A stretch of 64,000 nt of DNA from Glycocaulis abyssi (GTDB lineage Bacteria > Pseudomonadota > Alphaproteobacteria > Caulobacterales > Maricaulaceae): the NCBI RefSeq assembly GCF_041429775.1, contig NZ_CP163421.1, positions 248,001-312,000 of the forward strand, given 5' to 3'. The position numbers were made by a program, and so were the translations under genes. The notes under the pieces are model-generated. The model worked only from the letters and a program-made list of their open reading frames with translations, searched no databases and had not been told where the DNA came from. Below are positions 18,023-26,264 of the stretch, in pieces (the first letter of the stretch is position 1; each line of letters opens with the position of its first letter).

Positions 18023-18477
18023 GCAAGGATACCGGACAGGCAGGGCAAGCGATCTTCGCGGCGCTCAACGAGATTGCGATCATCGGCCAGTTGTCCGGCA
18101 ATGCCTTCCTGAAAGTGATGCCCGACGGGCTGCAGCTTGCCCAGTTCGGCGTACTCAACCACATGGTCCGGCTGGGCGATGGCTGGACGCCAGTGCGGCT
18201 GGCGAGTGCCTTTCAGGTCACCAAGGGCGCGATGACCAATACGCTCCAGCGCCTCGAAGCGCGCGCGCTGGTGCGCATCGAACCAGACCCGGCTGATGGC
18301 CGCTCCAAGCGCGTGTTCATCACCGATGCGGGCAGGGCGATGCATCAGCGTTGCCTTGCTGCTTTAGGACCGGAGCTGGCAGCGCTGGAAGCCGCGCTTG
18401 GCGGTGAGCTCTTTACCCGCCTCCTGCCCGACCTGCAGGCGTTGCGCGTACATCTGGATGCAGCCCGGTCAGGCTGA
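18019..18477 (+). CDS. MarR-family transcriptional regulator
   Basis: A 152-residue winged-helix protein. The DNA-binding part covers about residues 55-105 (TPVRLASAFQVTKGAMTNTLQRLE, then the wing PADGRSKRVFITDAGR), and flanking helices form the dimer interface. The start is taken as TTG 18019, overlapping the previous stop (TTGA); no better ATG is in frame upstream, so the exact N-terminus is uncertain. MarR proteins usually repress their own operon by binding a palindrome and release it on ligand binding; the 15-bp repeat 1.2 kb upstream is the likely target. Confidence 0.88.
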   Translation: MSKDTGQAGQAIFAALNEIAIIGQLSGNAFLKVMPDGLQLAQFGVLNHMVRLGDGWTPVRLASAFQVTKGAMTNTLQRLEARALVRIEPDPADGRSKRVFITDAGRAMHQRCLAALGPELAALEAALGGELFTRLLPDLQALRVHLDAARSG

Positions 18478-18531
18478 GCGACCGAGTCCCGGTCTTGCGC
18501 AAAGCCGCCTGCGGGCCTAACCCTTCGCGCG

Positions 18532-18915
18532 ATGAACCACCTGTTTCTCATTGCCGCCGGCGGGGCACTGGGCGCGCTGGCCCGGCATGGGCTGAACCAG
18601 GCGTCCCTGCGCTGGATCGGACCAGAGTTTCCGTGGGGCATTCTGGCCGTGAATGTGCTTGGCTCGTTCGCCATCGGCCTGCTGGTCGGCTGGCTGGCGC
18701 TGGCCGGACGTCCGGATGCCACCGAAATACGCTTTGCCGTTGGCATTGGCTTTCTGGGCGCCTTCACGACGATGAGCGCGTTTGCGCTGGACCTCGTTTT
18801 GATGATCGAAAGGCGCGAGTTTCTCACCGCGCTGATATATGGCGGAGGCACGGTGATGGTATCCGTGCTGGCGGTCTTCGCCGGTCTGTTCCTGATACGC
18901 GCGGTGATGGCATGA
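18532..18915 (+). CDS. crcB: Fluoride ion channel CrcB/Fluc
   Basis: A 127-residue protein with four membrane helices and the Fluc signatures GGALGALARHGLN near the N-terminus, GILAVNVLGSFAIGLLVG in helix 2 and GFLGAFTTMSAF in helix 3. These dimeric channels expel fluoride. No fluoride riboswitch-like motif was seen in the short upstream gap. The stop overlaps the next start (ATGA), beginning a four-gene run with 4-base overlaps. Confidence 0.93.
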   Translation: MNHLFLIAAGGALGALARHGLNQASLRWIGPEFPWGILAVNVLGSFAIGLLVGWLALAGRPDATEIRFAVGIGFLGAFTTMSAFALDLVLMIERREFLTALIYGGGTVMVSVLAVFAGLFLIRAVMA

Positions 18916-19895
18916 GCAAGGTTGAAATCCGCACCGTGGCCGCTGACGAGGCCGATATACGCCTCGACCGCTGGTTCAGGCGGCACTTCCCCCATGTCAC
19001 GCATGGCGCGCTGGAAAAGCTCTTGCGCACGGGGCAGGTGCGCGTCGATGGCGGACGGGTGAAGGGTAATCACCGGCTGGAGCCGGGGCAGGAAGTGCGC
19101 ATCCCGCCACTGCCAGCGCCGGGCGAGGCTGCGCCGCCCAAAACCATCAGTGCCGAGGACAAGGCGTTTGCCCGCTCGATGGTGCTCTATGAGGACGACA
19201 CGCTGATCGCGCTGAACAAGCCACCGGGCTTGCCCGTGCAGGGCGGCTCGAAAGTGGTGCGCCATCTGGACGGACTGCTCGACGCGTTCGGCACCGGCGA
19301 CAGGCGCCCGCGCCTCGTTCACAGGCTGGACAAGGATACATCCGGCGTCATCGTGGTGGCCAAGGGTGCGTCGAACGCCGCCTGGCTCGCCTCCCTGTTC
19401 AAGGGGCGCGATCTGGAAAAGACCTATTGGGCGATTGCGCTGGGCATCATGGTGCCGCGTGCGGGCGAGATTACCGGCTATATGAAGAAGACGGTCTCCA
19501 ATCAGGGCGACCGGGAGCTGATGGTGGCTGCCCGCCATGGCGAGGAGGGCGCGCAGTACGCGCTTACCCGCTATGCCACGGCCGATGAGGCGGGCCGCCG
19601 CGCGAGCTGGGTTGTCCTGCGCCCGGAGACGGGCCGCACCCACCAGCTGCGCGTGCATCTGGCCGCTGCCGGTCACGCCATTCAGGGCGACGGAAAATAT
19701 GTGTGTGACGTGCCGCCGCTGGGGGGGGTATCGCAAAAGCTGCACCTGCATGCCCGCAAGCTGGTCATCCCGCGTGAAGGCAAGAAGCCGCTGGTTCTCG
19801 AAGCGCCGCTGCCCAAGCACATGACCGACACGTTCGAGGCGCTCGGCTTTGATGCCGGCATGGATATGCGCGCGGTAGAGGCGCAGCTGGGATGA
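18912..19895 (+). CDS. RluA-family 23S rRNA pseudouridine synthase (RluC/RluD type)
   Basis: A 327-residue protein with an N-terminal S4 RNA-binding domain (about residues 15-75, RLDRWFRRHFPHVTHGALEK) and a RluA-type catalytic domain whose active-site motif is LVHRLDKDTSGVIVVAK (about residues 136-152), the aspartate being nucleophile. GRTHQLRVHLAAAGHAIQGD is the second conserved block. It isomerises uridines in 23S rRNA; RluC-like by order of match, but RluC and RluD cannot be told apart surely without alignment. Starts at ATG 18912, inside the end of crcB. Confidence 0.92.
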   Translation: MSKVEIRTVAADEADIRLDRWFRRHFPHVTHGALEKLLRTGQVRVDGGRVKGNHRLEPGQEVRIPPLPAPGEAAPPKTISAEDKAFARSMVLYEDDTLIALNKPPGLPVQGGSKVVRHLDGLLDAFGTGDRRPRLVHRLDKDTSGVIVVAKGASNAAWLASLFKGRDLEKTYWAIALGIMVPRAGEITGYMKKTVSNQGDRELMVAARHGEEGAQYALTRYATADEAGRRASWVVLRPETGRTHQLRVHLAAAGHAIQGDGKYVCDVPPLGGVSQKLHLHARKLVIPREGKKPLVLEAPLPKHMTDTFEALGFDAGMDMRAVEAQLG

Positions 19896-20584
19896 GCGGT
19901 CTCAAGCTCGCTGTGTTTGACGTTGATGGCACGCTCATCGACAGCCGGGAGATCATCCACCGGGCGATGGACCGCGCTTTCATGCGCGCCGGGCTTGGCG
20001 AGATGCCCTATGACCGGGTGCGCATGATTGTGGGCCTTGAGCTGTCTGAGGCGATTGCCCGGCTGGCGCCGGAGGATATCGGCCATGAGCGCCTGATGCT
20101 CCTGTGCAATTACTACAAGGAAGCCTTCGTCGAGCAGCGCGCCGACCCCGGTTTTGAGGAACCGCTCTATGCGGGCGCGCTGGAGACGCTGGTGCGCCTG
20201 AGCGATGAGGGCTGGCTGCTGGGCGTAGCCACCGGCAAGGCGCGCCGGGGGCTTGATATCGTGTTTGGCCATCATGGCCTGCACCGGTATTTCCAGACCC
20301 TGCAGACCGTCGATCACGGCGTTGGCAAGCCCAATCCGCGCATGGTGCTGGACGCGATGGCCGAGACGGGTGTGCGTCCGCATGAGACCGTTGTCATCGG
20401 TGATACCAGTTTTGACATGGCCATGGCCCGCTCGGCGGGCACGACTGCCCTTGGGGTAAGCTGGGGCTTTCATACTGCAGATGAAATTGCCTCTGGCGGT
20501 GCCCATGAGATTCACGACAGCTATGACACGCTCAATGGCGCATTGAGCCGGTTTATGCCGGGTGAGGGGATCGCATTACCATGA
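19892..20584 (+). CDS. HAD-superfamily hydrolase, phosphoglycolate phosphatase-like
   Basis: A 230-residue HAD hydrolase with motif I FDVDGTLIDS (nucleophile D10, acid D12), motif II region VATGKARRGLD, the lysine in VGKPNPRMVLDAM and motif IV VVIGDTSFDMAMARSAG. A four-helix cap lies between residues about 18 and 85. Related to Gph and its neighbours; the substrate cannot be read from sequence. It overlaps both neighbours by 4 bases, so it is co-translated with the pseudouridine synthase and the ATP12 gene, an arrangement usual in alphaproteobacteria. Confidence 0.9.
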   Translation: MSGLKLAVFDVDGTLIDSREIIHRAMDRAFMRAGLGEMPYDRVRMIVGLELSEAIARLAPEDIGHERLMLLCNYYKEAFVEQRADPGFEEPLYAGALETLVRLSDEGWLLGVATGKARRGLDIVFGHHGLHRYFQTLQTVDHGVGKPNPRMVLDAMAETGVRPHETVVIGDTSFDMAMARSAGTTALGVSWGFHTADEIASGGAHEIHDSYDTLNGALSRFMPGEGIALP

Positions 20585-21321
20585 GCATGTCCAAGGCAAA
20601 GGCGGAAAACCGCCCCCTGCCCAAGCGCTTTTATTCCGAAGCCAGCGCGGCCCCTACCGATGCGGGATGGGCCGTATTTCTGGACGGACGGGCGGTGAAG
20701 ACGCCTGAGCGCCATGTGCTGGCGGCGCCTTGCGAGGCGCTGGCCGTGGAGATGGCCGCGGAGTGGGATGCGCAAGCCAAGGAGGTCGACCCCTTCACCA
20801 TGCCGCTGACACGTCTGGCCCACGTGGCCATCGACCGTATGGAGGCGGCGCGCGCAGCGGCGGCAGAGGAAATTGTCCGCTTTGCGGGTACCGACCTTCT
20901 CTCCCATCGCAGCGATGATCCCGAACTGGCCGCCCGTCAGGCGGCGGGATGGGACCCGCTGCTGGAATGGTCTGCAAAGGCGCTGGAAGCCCCGCTGAAG
21001 AGCGCGGCGACGGTGCTGGCGCTGGAGCAGCCGGAGACCTCTCTGGCCGCTCTGAGGGCCCGTGCGGGCGCGCTGGACAATTGGCGTCTGACGGCGCTGA
21101 CCAGCGCGGTGCCGCTTCTGGGGTCTGCCGTGCTGGGGTTTGCGCTGCTTGAAGCCGAGATCGATGGCGGGCAGGCGTTCGCGCTCTCCAGGCTGGATGA
21201 GGACTATCAGGCCGAACGCTGGGGCGAGGATAGCGAGGCCGCCGAGGCAGCCGCCAACCGCAAGCGCGATCTTCTGGCGTGCGAACGCGTCTTCCGCCTG
21301 CTGGATGAGGCGGGCGTTTAG
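20581..21321 (+). CDS. ATP12-family F1-ATP synthase assembly chaperone
   Basis: A 246-residue protein with the ATP12 pattern: LPKRFYSEA near the N-terminus, DGRAVKTPERHVLAAP (about 35-50), the conserved EWDAQAKEVDPFTMPLTRLAHVAID in which the EWD aspartate region is diagnostic, and YRFAGTDLL-like VRFAGTDLLSHRSDDP. In mitochondria Atp12 protects the F1 alpha subunit during assembly; the alphaproteobacterial homologue is thought to do the same. It closes the crcB-started run of overlapping genes. Confidence 0.93.
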   Translation: MSMSKAKAENRPLPKRFYSEASAAPTDAGWAVFLDGRAVKTPERHVLAAPCEALAVEMAAEWDAQAKEVDPFTMPLTRLAHVAIDRMEAARAAAAEEIVRFAGTDLLSHRSDDPELAARQAAGWDPLLEWSAKALEAPLKSAATVLALEQPETSLAALRARAGALDNWRLTALTSAVPLLGSAVLGFALLEAEIDGGQAFALSRLDEDYQAERWGEDSEAAEAAANRKRDLLACERVFRLLDEAGV

Positions 21322-21377
21322 ACTTCCTTCATCGCCCGCAACGATGCTTGGCGCAGATTTGCACCGGGATAATGGCC

Positions 21378-21824
21378 ATGAAGCCTGTTCAGCTCTTTCT
21401 TGCGAGCCTTCTTGCACTGACCTGTGCGGCAGTCGCGCAGGCGCAGTCGCGCGGCTTTGAGGTGCCAGCCGACCATACGGCGCTCATTCGCCTGCCCGGC
21501 GATGCGGCCGCCATCATTATCGGCAATCCCAATATCGCCGATGCGACGCTCTATGATGCGCGCACCATCTTCGTGACAGGGCGTGTGTTCGGGCGCACCA
21601 ACATGATCGCGCTCGATGATAATGGCCGCGTGCTTTACACCTCCGACCTGCTGGTCACCCAGTCGGGCCGGGGCAGCGTACAGGTTTTCCGCAATACCGA
21701 GCGTCATAGCTATGTGTGCGCGCCCGAATGTCAGGCCGTGCCGGTGATCGGCGATGCGTCGGACTGGTTCTCCGGGGTTTCCGGCCAGCAGGCCGACCGC
21801 ACGTCGGCTGGCGGCGGCCGCTAG
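21378..21824 (+). CDS. Secreted protein with secretin N-terminal (CpaC-N/RhcC-like) domain
   Basis: From ATG 21378 the protein has 148 residues; the signal peptide ends near AQAQS (residue 19-20). ATG 21372 and a farther upstream codon are alternatives. The body (ALIRLPGDAAAIIIGNPNIADATL, then FVTGRVFGRTNMIALDDNG) is the same beta-rich domain that begins the CpaC secretin encoded 3.4 kb downstream, but the secretin domain is absent. A cysteine pair is visible near the end (YVCAPECQAVPV). Located at the head of the tad locus, it probably assists or caps the pilus outer-membrane complex. This is inferred. Confidence 0.85.
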   Translation: MKPVQLFLASLLALTCAAVAQAQSRGFEVPADHTALIRLPGDAAAIIIGNPNIADATLYDARTIFVTGRVFGRTNMIALDDNGRVLYTSDLLVTQSGRGSVQVFRNTERHSYVCAPECQAVPVIGDASDWFSGVSGQQADRTSAGGGR

Positions 21825-21917
21825 GTTTAGTCGTTCTTTAACCACGCTTTTTCACCGCGAATTAAGCGCGGTGCGCGATACTCCCCGTTGAACCACACTG
21901 CGGGGAGAAGCAAGGCC

Positions 21918-22463
21918 GTGTTCCTGAAAAGCCCGATCAAGCGCGCTGCCTCGCGCATGGCGAAGGACAAGAAGGGCGCGACGGCGGTCGAGTTCGCCCT
22001 TGTCGCCTTGCCGTTTCTGGCGTTGCTGGGTGCCATTCTTGAAACCGCCCTGGTGTTCTTCGCCGGCATGATGATGGAGCACGGGCTGTCCCAGTCCGCG
22101 CGTGAGATACGCACCGGGCAGCTTCAGCTGGCGGGCGGGTCGCCGGAGGCGTTTAGAAACTCGGTCTGCAGCCGGTCTGCGGGCCTGCTGCGTTGCAATC
22201 GTCTGCGCATTGATGTGCGCACGCTGGAAAGCTTTGGCGGTGCCACCGCCCTGCCGGTCGATGACGAGGGCATGGTGGATCTTGAAGCGGTGAGCTTCCT
22301 GCCGGGCAATCCGGGCGAGATCGTGCTGGTGCGTGCCTTTTATGACTGGCCCCTGATCGTGCCCAATCTTGGCCTTGGCCTCTCGAACATGCCCGGCAAT
22401 CGCCGCCTTCTCACGGCCACGGCTGCGTTCCGCAACGAACCCTTCCAGGAGGCGGTGCAATGA
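21918..22463 (+). CDS. TadE-like pseudopilin
   Basis: I use GTG 21918, 8 bases after GGGGAGAAG, which gives 181 residues. A short basic leader is followed by the TadE motif KKGATAVEFALVALPFLALL (about residues 18-37), where the glycine-alanine junction is the predicted prepilin peptidase site and the glutamate at +5 is present. The rest is a periplasmic domain with three cysteines. TadE-type minor pilins are processed like Flp pilin and needed for pilus biogenesis. Overlaps the next gene by 4 bases. Confidence 0.9.
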   Translation: MFLKSPIKRAASRMAKDKKGATAVEFALVALPFLALLGAILETALVFFAGMMMEHGLSQSAREIRTGQLQLAGGSPEAFRNSVCSRSAGLLRCNRLRIDVRTLESFGGATALPVDDEGMVDLEAVSFLPGNPGEIVLVRAFYDWPLIVPNLGLGLSNMPGNRRLLTATAAFRNEPFQEAVQ

Positions 22464-23251
22464 GCGTCCTCAACCGGATCAGACGGTTCGGCTCGGACCG
22501 CAGGGGCGTGTCGGCGGTGGAGTTTGCCCTGCTGGCACCTTTGCTGATCGCGCTCTATGTCGGAGTGGTTCAGGCGACGCTTGTCCTGTCGGCTGACCGC
22601 AAGTTGACGGCGGCCTCCAGCACGATTGCCGATCTGGTGGCGCAAGCTGACAATGTGAATGATGCGGCGCTGACAGATGTGATCGCCGCGGCTCAGGCGA
22701 TCATGGCACCCTACGCGCCGGGCAATCTGAGTGTGCGCGTTACCTCGATCAGTGCCGACAGCCTGGGTGTTCCGACACTGGAGTGGAGCCAGGGGCGCGG
22801 CCTCGATCCACGGCTGGGCGCTGACCTGCCGTCTCTGCCTGCGGGCATGCTGCTCCCCGATGGCGGCGTTGTCGTCGTGGAAACGGGTTATGCCTATCAC
22901 ACGCCCCTTACCGGCAGCAGCTTTGGCCAGTTCAATCTGAGCGAAACCGTCTATATGCGTCCGCGCCGCGTCGGGTTTGTCAGCGGTGAGTGGCAACATG
23001 ATGAGCCGCAAGATCCGGGCAATGGTGGCGGGTCGGGTAGCGGATCTGAGAGTAGTCCCGGTACCGGCTCAGGCAGTTCGGAATCCGGTGATGGCGGTAG
23101 CGCTGGTGGCGAAACTGATCCCGGCAACGGAAACGGAAACGGTAACGGCAACGGCAACGGCAACGGTAATGGCAACGGCAACGGGAACGGGAACGGGAAC
23201 GGAAATAGCTGCCGCTTTACCGGCATTCTCGCCGCCTTGCTCTGCCGTTAG
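22460..23251 (+). CDS. TadE/TadG-like pseudopilin with C-terminal Gly-Asn repeat
   Basis: A 263-residue second pseudopilin with leader and hydrophobic helix DRRGVSAVEFALLAPLLIAL (about residues 14-33). The periplasmic part reaches about residue 180. It is followed by a low-complexity linker rich in glycine, serine and aspartate (about 185-222), then 14 consecutive Gly-Asn pairs, and ends in a short hydrophobic segment with two cysteines (SCRFTGILAALLCR). Such a tail is not part of the usual TadE/G fold. It is likely an extended flexible stalk, and its length may vary by slippage in the DNA repeat. Confidence 0.88.
   Translation: MSVLNRIRRFGSDRRGVSAVEFALLAPLLIALYVGVVQATLVLSADRKLTAASSTIADLVAQADNVNDAALTDVIAAAQAIMAPYAPGNLSVRVTSISADSLGVPTLEWSQGRGLDPRLGADLPSLPAGMLLPDGGVVVVETGYAYHTPLTGSSFGQFNLSETVYMRPRRVGFVSGEWQHDEPQDPGNGGGSGSGSESSPGTGSGSSESGDGGSAGGETDPGNGNGNGNGNGNGNGNGNGNGNGNGNGNSCRFTGILAALLCR
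23123..23206 (+). repeat. Hexanucleotide microsatellite (GGN-AAY)x14 inside the pseudopilin gene
   Basis: Fourteen in-frame copies of a 6-base unit (GGCAAC, GGAAAC, GGTAAC, GGGAAC variants) encode Gly-Asn pairs. Several runs of identical units occur (three GGCAAC in a row, three GGGAAC in a row). Unit gain or loss keeps the frame, so length variation would change only the protein tail. Confidence 0.95.
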
Positions 23252-23351
23252 CGCGCGTTAGCCTTCGCAGGCCGCCGCGTCCTGTGCACCCAATCTTAAG
23301 CCTGTTGTGGTGGGCTGGCCGTCTTGGGAAGCTGAAGATGTGCCGGGCGTG

Positions 23352-23855
23352 ATGCTGATCTATTTTTGCGTGAGTGCTGCAATTCTGCTCACCCTTCTGG
23401 CGGCGCTGGAGGATGTGCGCCGCTTCACGATTTCCAACTGGATACCCGGCGCGCTGATTGCTCTCTGGCTGGTATATGCGCCGTTTTCGGGGCTCGGTTG
23501 GCAGGGCGCTGGCCTTAACCTGCTGACGGGGCTTGGGGTGCTGGCGCTGATGATGGCGCTGTGGATGCCGGGCTGGCTGGGTGGCGGCGATGCCAAGCTG
23601 ATTGCCGCGCTCGCGCTCTGGTTCGGCTGGCCATCCGTTCTCACCTTCCTGCTTCTGGCGATGATCTGTGGCGGCCTTCTGGCGGCTATCCTGCTGCTCT
23701 TGCGCCGGTTTGCGCCCGCTTTGCCCATGTCTCCGGCCCGTCTTGCGGCCAGTCCGCTGGCCCAGGGTGCGCCTGTGCCCTATGGCGTGGCGATTGCGGG
23801 CGGCATGCTATGGACGCTTCCCCACTCGCCGCTAATGGCGGCGTTCGGCAGTTAA
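23352..23855 (+). CDS. cpaA: Prepilin peptidase CpaA (TadV type)
   Basis: From ATG 23352 the protein has 167 residues; GTG 23340 and GTG 23307 are alternatives and the start is uncertain. It is an A24-family aspartic peptidase with the two catalytic aspartates in LEDVRRFTISN (about residue 20) and in the GGGDAKL motif (about residue 80). There are six probable membrane segments, and the N-methylation domain of classical PilD is absent, as expected for TadV/CpaA. It cleaves the leaders of Flp pilin and of the TadE/G proteins just upstream. Confidence 0.92.
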   Translation: MLIYFCVSAAILLTLLAALEDVRRFTISNWIPGALIALWLVYAPFSGLGWQGAGLNLLTGLGVLALMMALWMPGWLGGGDAKLIAALALWFGWPSVLTFLLLAMICGGLLAAILLLLRRFAPALPMSPARLAASPLAQGAPVPYGVAIAGGMLWTLPHSPLMAAFGS

Positions 23856-23987
23856 CGCCTTGGTGACCCAACTGGCACATTCCCTGCGCGGGACACACAA
23901 CACCTTCGATTATTAACGCGGCCTTGAGGTTTTGGCGGTGAGATCAGGCATAACTGCCTTTTCGCGCCGAGGGATCCGCGAGCTGCC

Positions 23988-24788
23988 ATGAACGCCACCC
24001 GTATAGCCATTCTCGCCGCCGCCGGTCTGGCCGCAATCGTTGCGGCTTTCTTCGTGCGCAATGCCATGCAGCCGCAAGTGATCGAGCGCACAGTAGCAGA
24101 AGCCCCCGTGGCGGAAGCGCCTTCGGTCAGGGTGCTGGCGGCAAGGTCTGATCTGGCCATGGGCCAGCGCGTGGCACCGGGCGATCTCTACTGGCAGCCC
24201 TGGCCGGAAGAAGCGGTTTCGTCCAGCTACATCCGCGAATCAGCTGACCGGGACGCGGTGAACCGGCTGGCCGGATCGGTTGTGCGCGCTGCCATTGCGC
24301 GCGGTGAACCCATTACGGACCGCCGGCTGGTGGCGCCGGGCGCCAGCGGTTTCATGGCGGCGGTGATTTCGCCCGGCATGCGTGCCATCGCCGTGCCGAC
24401 ATCGGCGCGTGCGGGCGCTGGCGGGTTCATCCTGCCCAATGACCGGGTTGATCTGATCGTCACGACACAAGGCGAGCGCAACGCCTTCTCCGCACAGACC
24501 CTGCTGGAAAATGTACGCGTGCTGGCGATTGACCAGTCCTTCTCCGAAGACGGGTCGGGCGCAGTCGTTGGTTCCACGGCGACGCTGGAGGTGACGCCCC
24601 GGCAGGCGCAAATCGCCGCGCAGGCGATAGCGGGCGGCACGCTGACCCTGTCGCTGCGCAGCCTGGCGGATGCTGACGCGCCGTCGGCTGACACTGGCGA
24701 GATGGCTGATGGCGGTCAACGCGTCGTGCGCGTGTTCCGTTACGGGCGTGAAGAGCGTGTCGCGCTCAGTGCGCGGGGAGGGGAGTGA
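23988..24788 (+). CDS. cpaB: Flp pilus assembly protein CpaB (RcpC)
   Basis: A 266-residue protein with one N-terminal membrane anchor (about residues 5-23) and a SAF-type domain beginning SVRVLAARSDLAMGQRVAPGD (about residues 46-66), followed by the CpaB/RcpC domain (VISPGMRAIAVPTSARAGAG, FILPNDRVDLIVT). It is a periplasmic component that helps the secretin. The upstream 132 bases hold TTAAC half-sites but no convincing full CtrA box. The last bases overlap the cpaC start. Confidence 0.93.
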   Translation: MNATRIAILAAAGLAAIVAAFFVRNAMQPQVIERTVAEAPVAEAPSVRVLAARSDLAMGQRVAPGDLYWQPWPEEAVSSSYIRESADRDAVNRLAGSVVRAAIARGEPITDRRLVAPGASGFMAAVISPGMRAIAVPTSARAGAGGFILPNDRVDLIVTTQGERNAFSAQTLLENVRVLAIDQSFSEDGSGAVVGSTATLEVTPRQAQIAAQAIAGGTLTLSLRSLADADAPSADTGEMADGGQRVVRVFRYGREERVALSARGGE

Positions 24789-26260
24789 TGGCGGCGAGAC
24801 TTCTTGCCACGCTGGCGGCGCTTGCGCCGCTATTGCTGTGTGCGCCAGCCCATTCGCAAGGGGCAGGTATAGAGCGCAATAACACGATGCAGGTGACGAT
24901 CCGCCAGCCCGGTGACGGGCCGGTATCGGAGCGCATCACCCTGCCGCTCGGCCAGGCCGCCGTGATCCACCTGCCCGTTGATGCTGCCGATGTCATGGTG
25001 GCAAGCCCGACGGTGGCCGATGCGGTTGTGCGCTCGCCCACGCGCGCCGTACTGCTGGGGCAGGGCGTGGGGCGCACCAATGTCTTTTTCTTTGACGCCG
25101 ATGGCGCGCTGATCCTCGATCTGGCGGTGCGCGTCGAGCGCGATATGGACGGGCTGAGCGATGCGCTGCGGCGCTTCGTGCCTGATGGGCGCATCAGTGC
25201 TGAATCCATGAACGCCAATATCGTGCTGTCCGGCACTGTGCCCTCTGCCAGTGCTGCCGATACCGCGTTGCAGGTGGCGCGCCGCTGGGCGGATGACCCT
25301 GAACAGGTCATCAGCTTCCTGACCGTCGAAGGGCGCGATCAGGTGCTGCTGCGTGTGCGCATTGTGGAAATGCAGCGCACGCTGGTGCGCCAGCTCGGCA
25401 TCAATCTGAGCGCCAATCTGAACACCGCCAGCCCGACGGTAAACCGCATCGAAACCGAGAACGCGTTCGGTCTGGCGGGCCGCGCGCTTGGCGGGCTGAC
25501 CGCCCGGGCTGACCTTCTCAACGCGCTCGGTCCCAATACCCGGCTTGGCGCAACGTTTGCGGCGCTGGAGCGCGTTGGACTGGTACGTACGCTGGCCGAA
25601 CCGAACCTCAGCGCGATTTCCGGCGAGTCTGCGAACTTTCTGGCGGGTGGCGAGTTCCCGGTGCCTGTCGGACGCGATCGCGATGGTAATATCACCATTG
25701 AATACAAGCCCTTCGGTGTCGGCCTTGGTTTTACGCCGGTCGTGCTGTCGGAGGGGCGCATTTCGCTGCGCATCTCCACAGAGGTGTCGGAGCTCTCCAA
25801 TCAGGGTTCGATTACGCTGGGCGGCAGTGCGCAGACGGATGCGGATGGGAATGTCGTTGGCGGCGTCCCGGCGCTGACCATTCCGTCGCTGACCGTGAAC
25901 CGCGCAGAAACGACGGTGGAGTTGCCCTCTGGCGGCAGCCTGGTCATTGCCGGCCTGATAAAGGAAGAGACCCGGCAGGCCATGGACGGCGTTCCGGGGG
26001 TGGAGCGTCTGCCGGTTCTGGGCGCGCTCTTCCGCTCGCGTGATTTCGCCAATAGCGAGACCGAGCTGGTGATTGTCGTCACGCCCTACCTTGTCGACCC
26101 GGCAAACCCGAACGCTCTGGCGTCTCCCGGTGACGGGTTCGAGCCTGCCTCGACAGCCTCTCACGTGTTTCTCGGCCGTCTGAACCGTGTCTATGCCGCG
26201 CCCGGCGCGCAGGTGGATGGGCAGGGCTGGAACGGCCCTGTCGGCTTCAGCGTGGAGTAG
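24788..26260 (+). CDS. cpaC: Tad pilus secretin CpaC (RcpA)
   Basis: A 490-residue secretin from ATG 24788 behind GGGGAGGGGAG. After a signal peptide (to about residue 24) come the pilus N-terminal domain (VIHLPVDAADVMVASPTVAD), a BON-like stretch, and the secretin domain (about 240-460) with VGLVRTLAEPNLSAISGESA and the signature TTVELPSGGSLVIAGLI, and the characteristic VPVLGALFRS-like segment RLPVLGALFRSRDFANSETE. It forms the outer-membrane channel of the Tad pilus. Confidence 0.95.
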   Translation: MAARLLATLAALAPLLLCAPAHSQGAGIERNNTMQVTIRQPGDGPVSERITLPLGQAAVIHLPVDAADVMVASPTVADAVVRSPTRAVLLGQGVGRTNVFFFDADGALILDLAVRVERDMDGLSDALRRFVPDGRISAESMNANIVLSGTVPSASAADTALQVARRWADDPEQVISFLTVEGRDQVLLRVRIVEMQRTLVRQLGINLSANLNTASPTVNRIETENAFGLAGRALGGLTARADLLNALGPNTRLGATFAALERVGLVRTLAEPNLSAISGESANFLAGGEFPVPVGRDRDGNITIEYKPFGVGLGFTPVVLSEGRISLRISTEVSELSNQGSITLGGSAQTDADGNVVGGVPALTIPSLTVNRAETTVELPSGGSLVIAGLIKEETRQAMDGVPGVERLPVLGALFRSRDFANSETELVIVVTPYLVDPANPNALASPGDGFEPASTASHVFLGRLNRVYAAPGAQVDGQGWNGPVGFSVE

Positions 26261-26264
26261 CGCC

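Noticed and set aside
18478-18531. Fluoride riboswitch before crcB
   Set aside because: The gap is short and shows no GGxGAUG-type start or pseudoknot pattern; crcB also sits in a housekeeping-like run.
23123-23206. Short tandem units that could suggest a CRISPR or other array
   Set aside because: Units are six bases, in frame, without spacers; it is a coding microsatellite.
23307-23351. Upstream GTG start for cpaA
   Set aside because: The extra 15 residues are not hydrophobic or conserved; ATG 23352 gives the usual CpaA N-terminus, though no start has a strong ribosome binding site.
21825-23990. CtrA binding boxes upstream of the pilus genes
   Set aside because: TTAAC half-sites occur near 21838 and 23912, but the second half at seven bases is missing.
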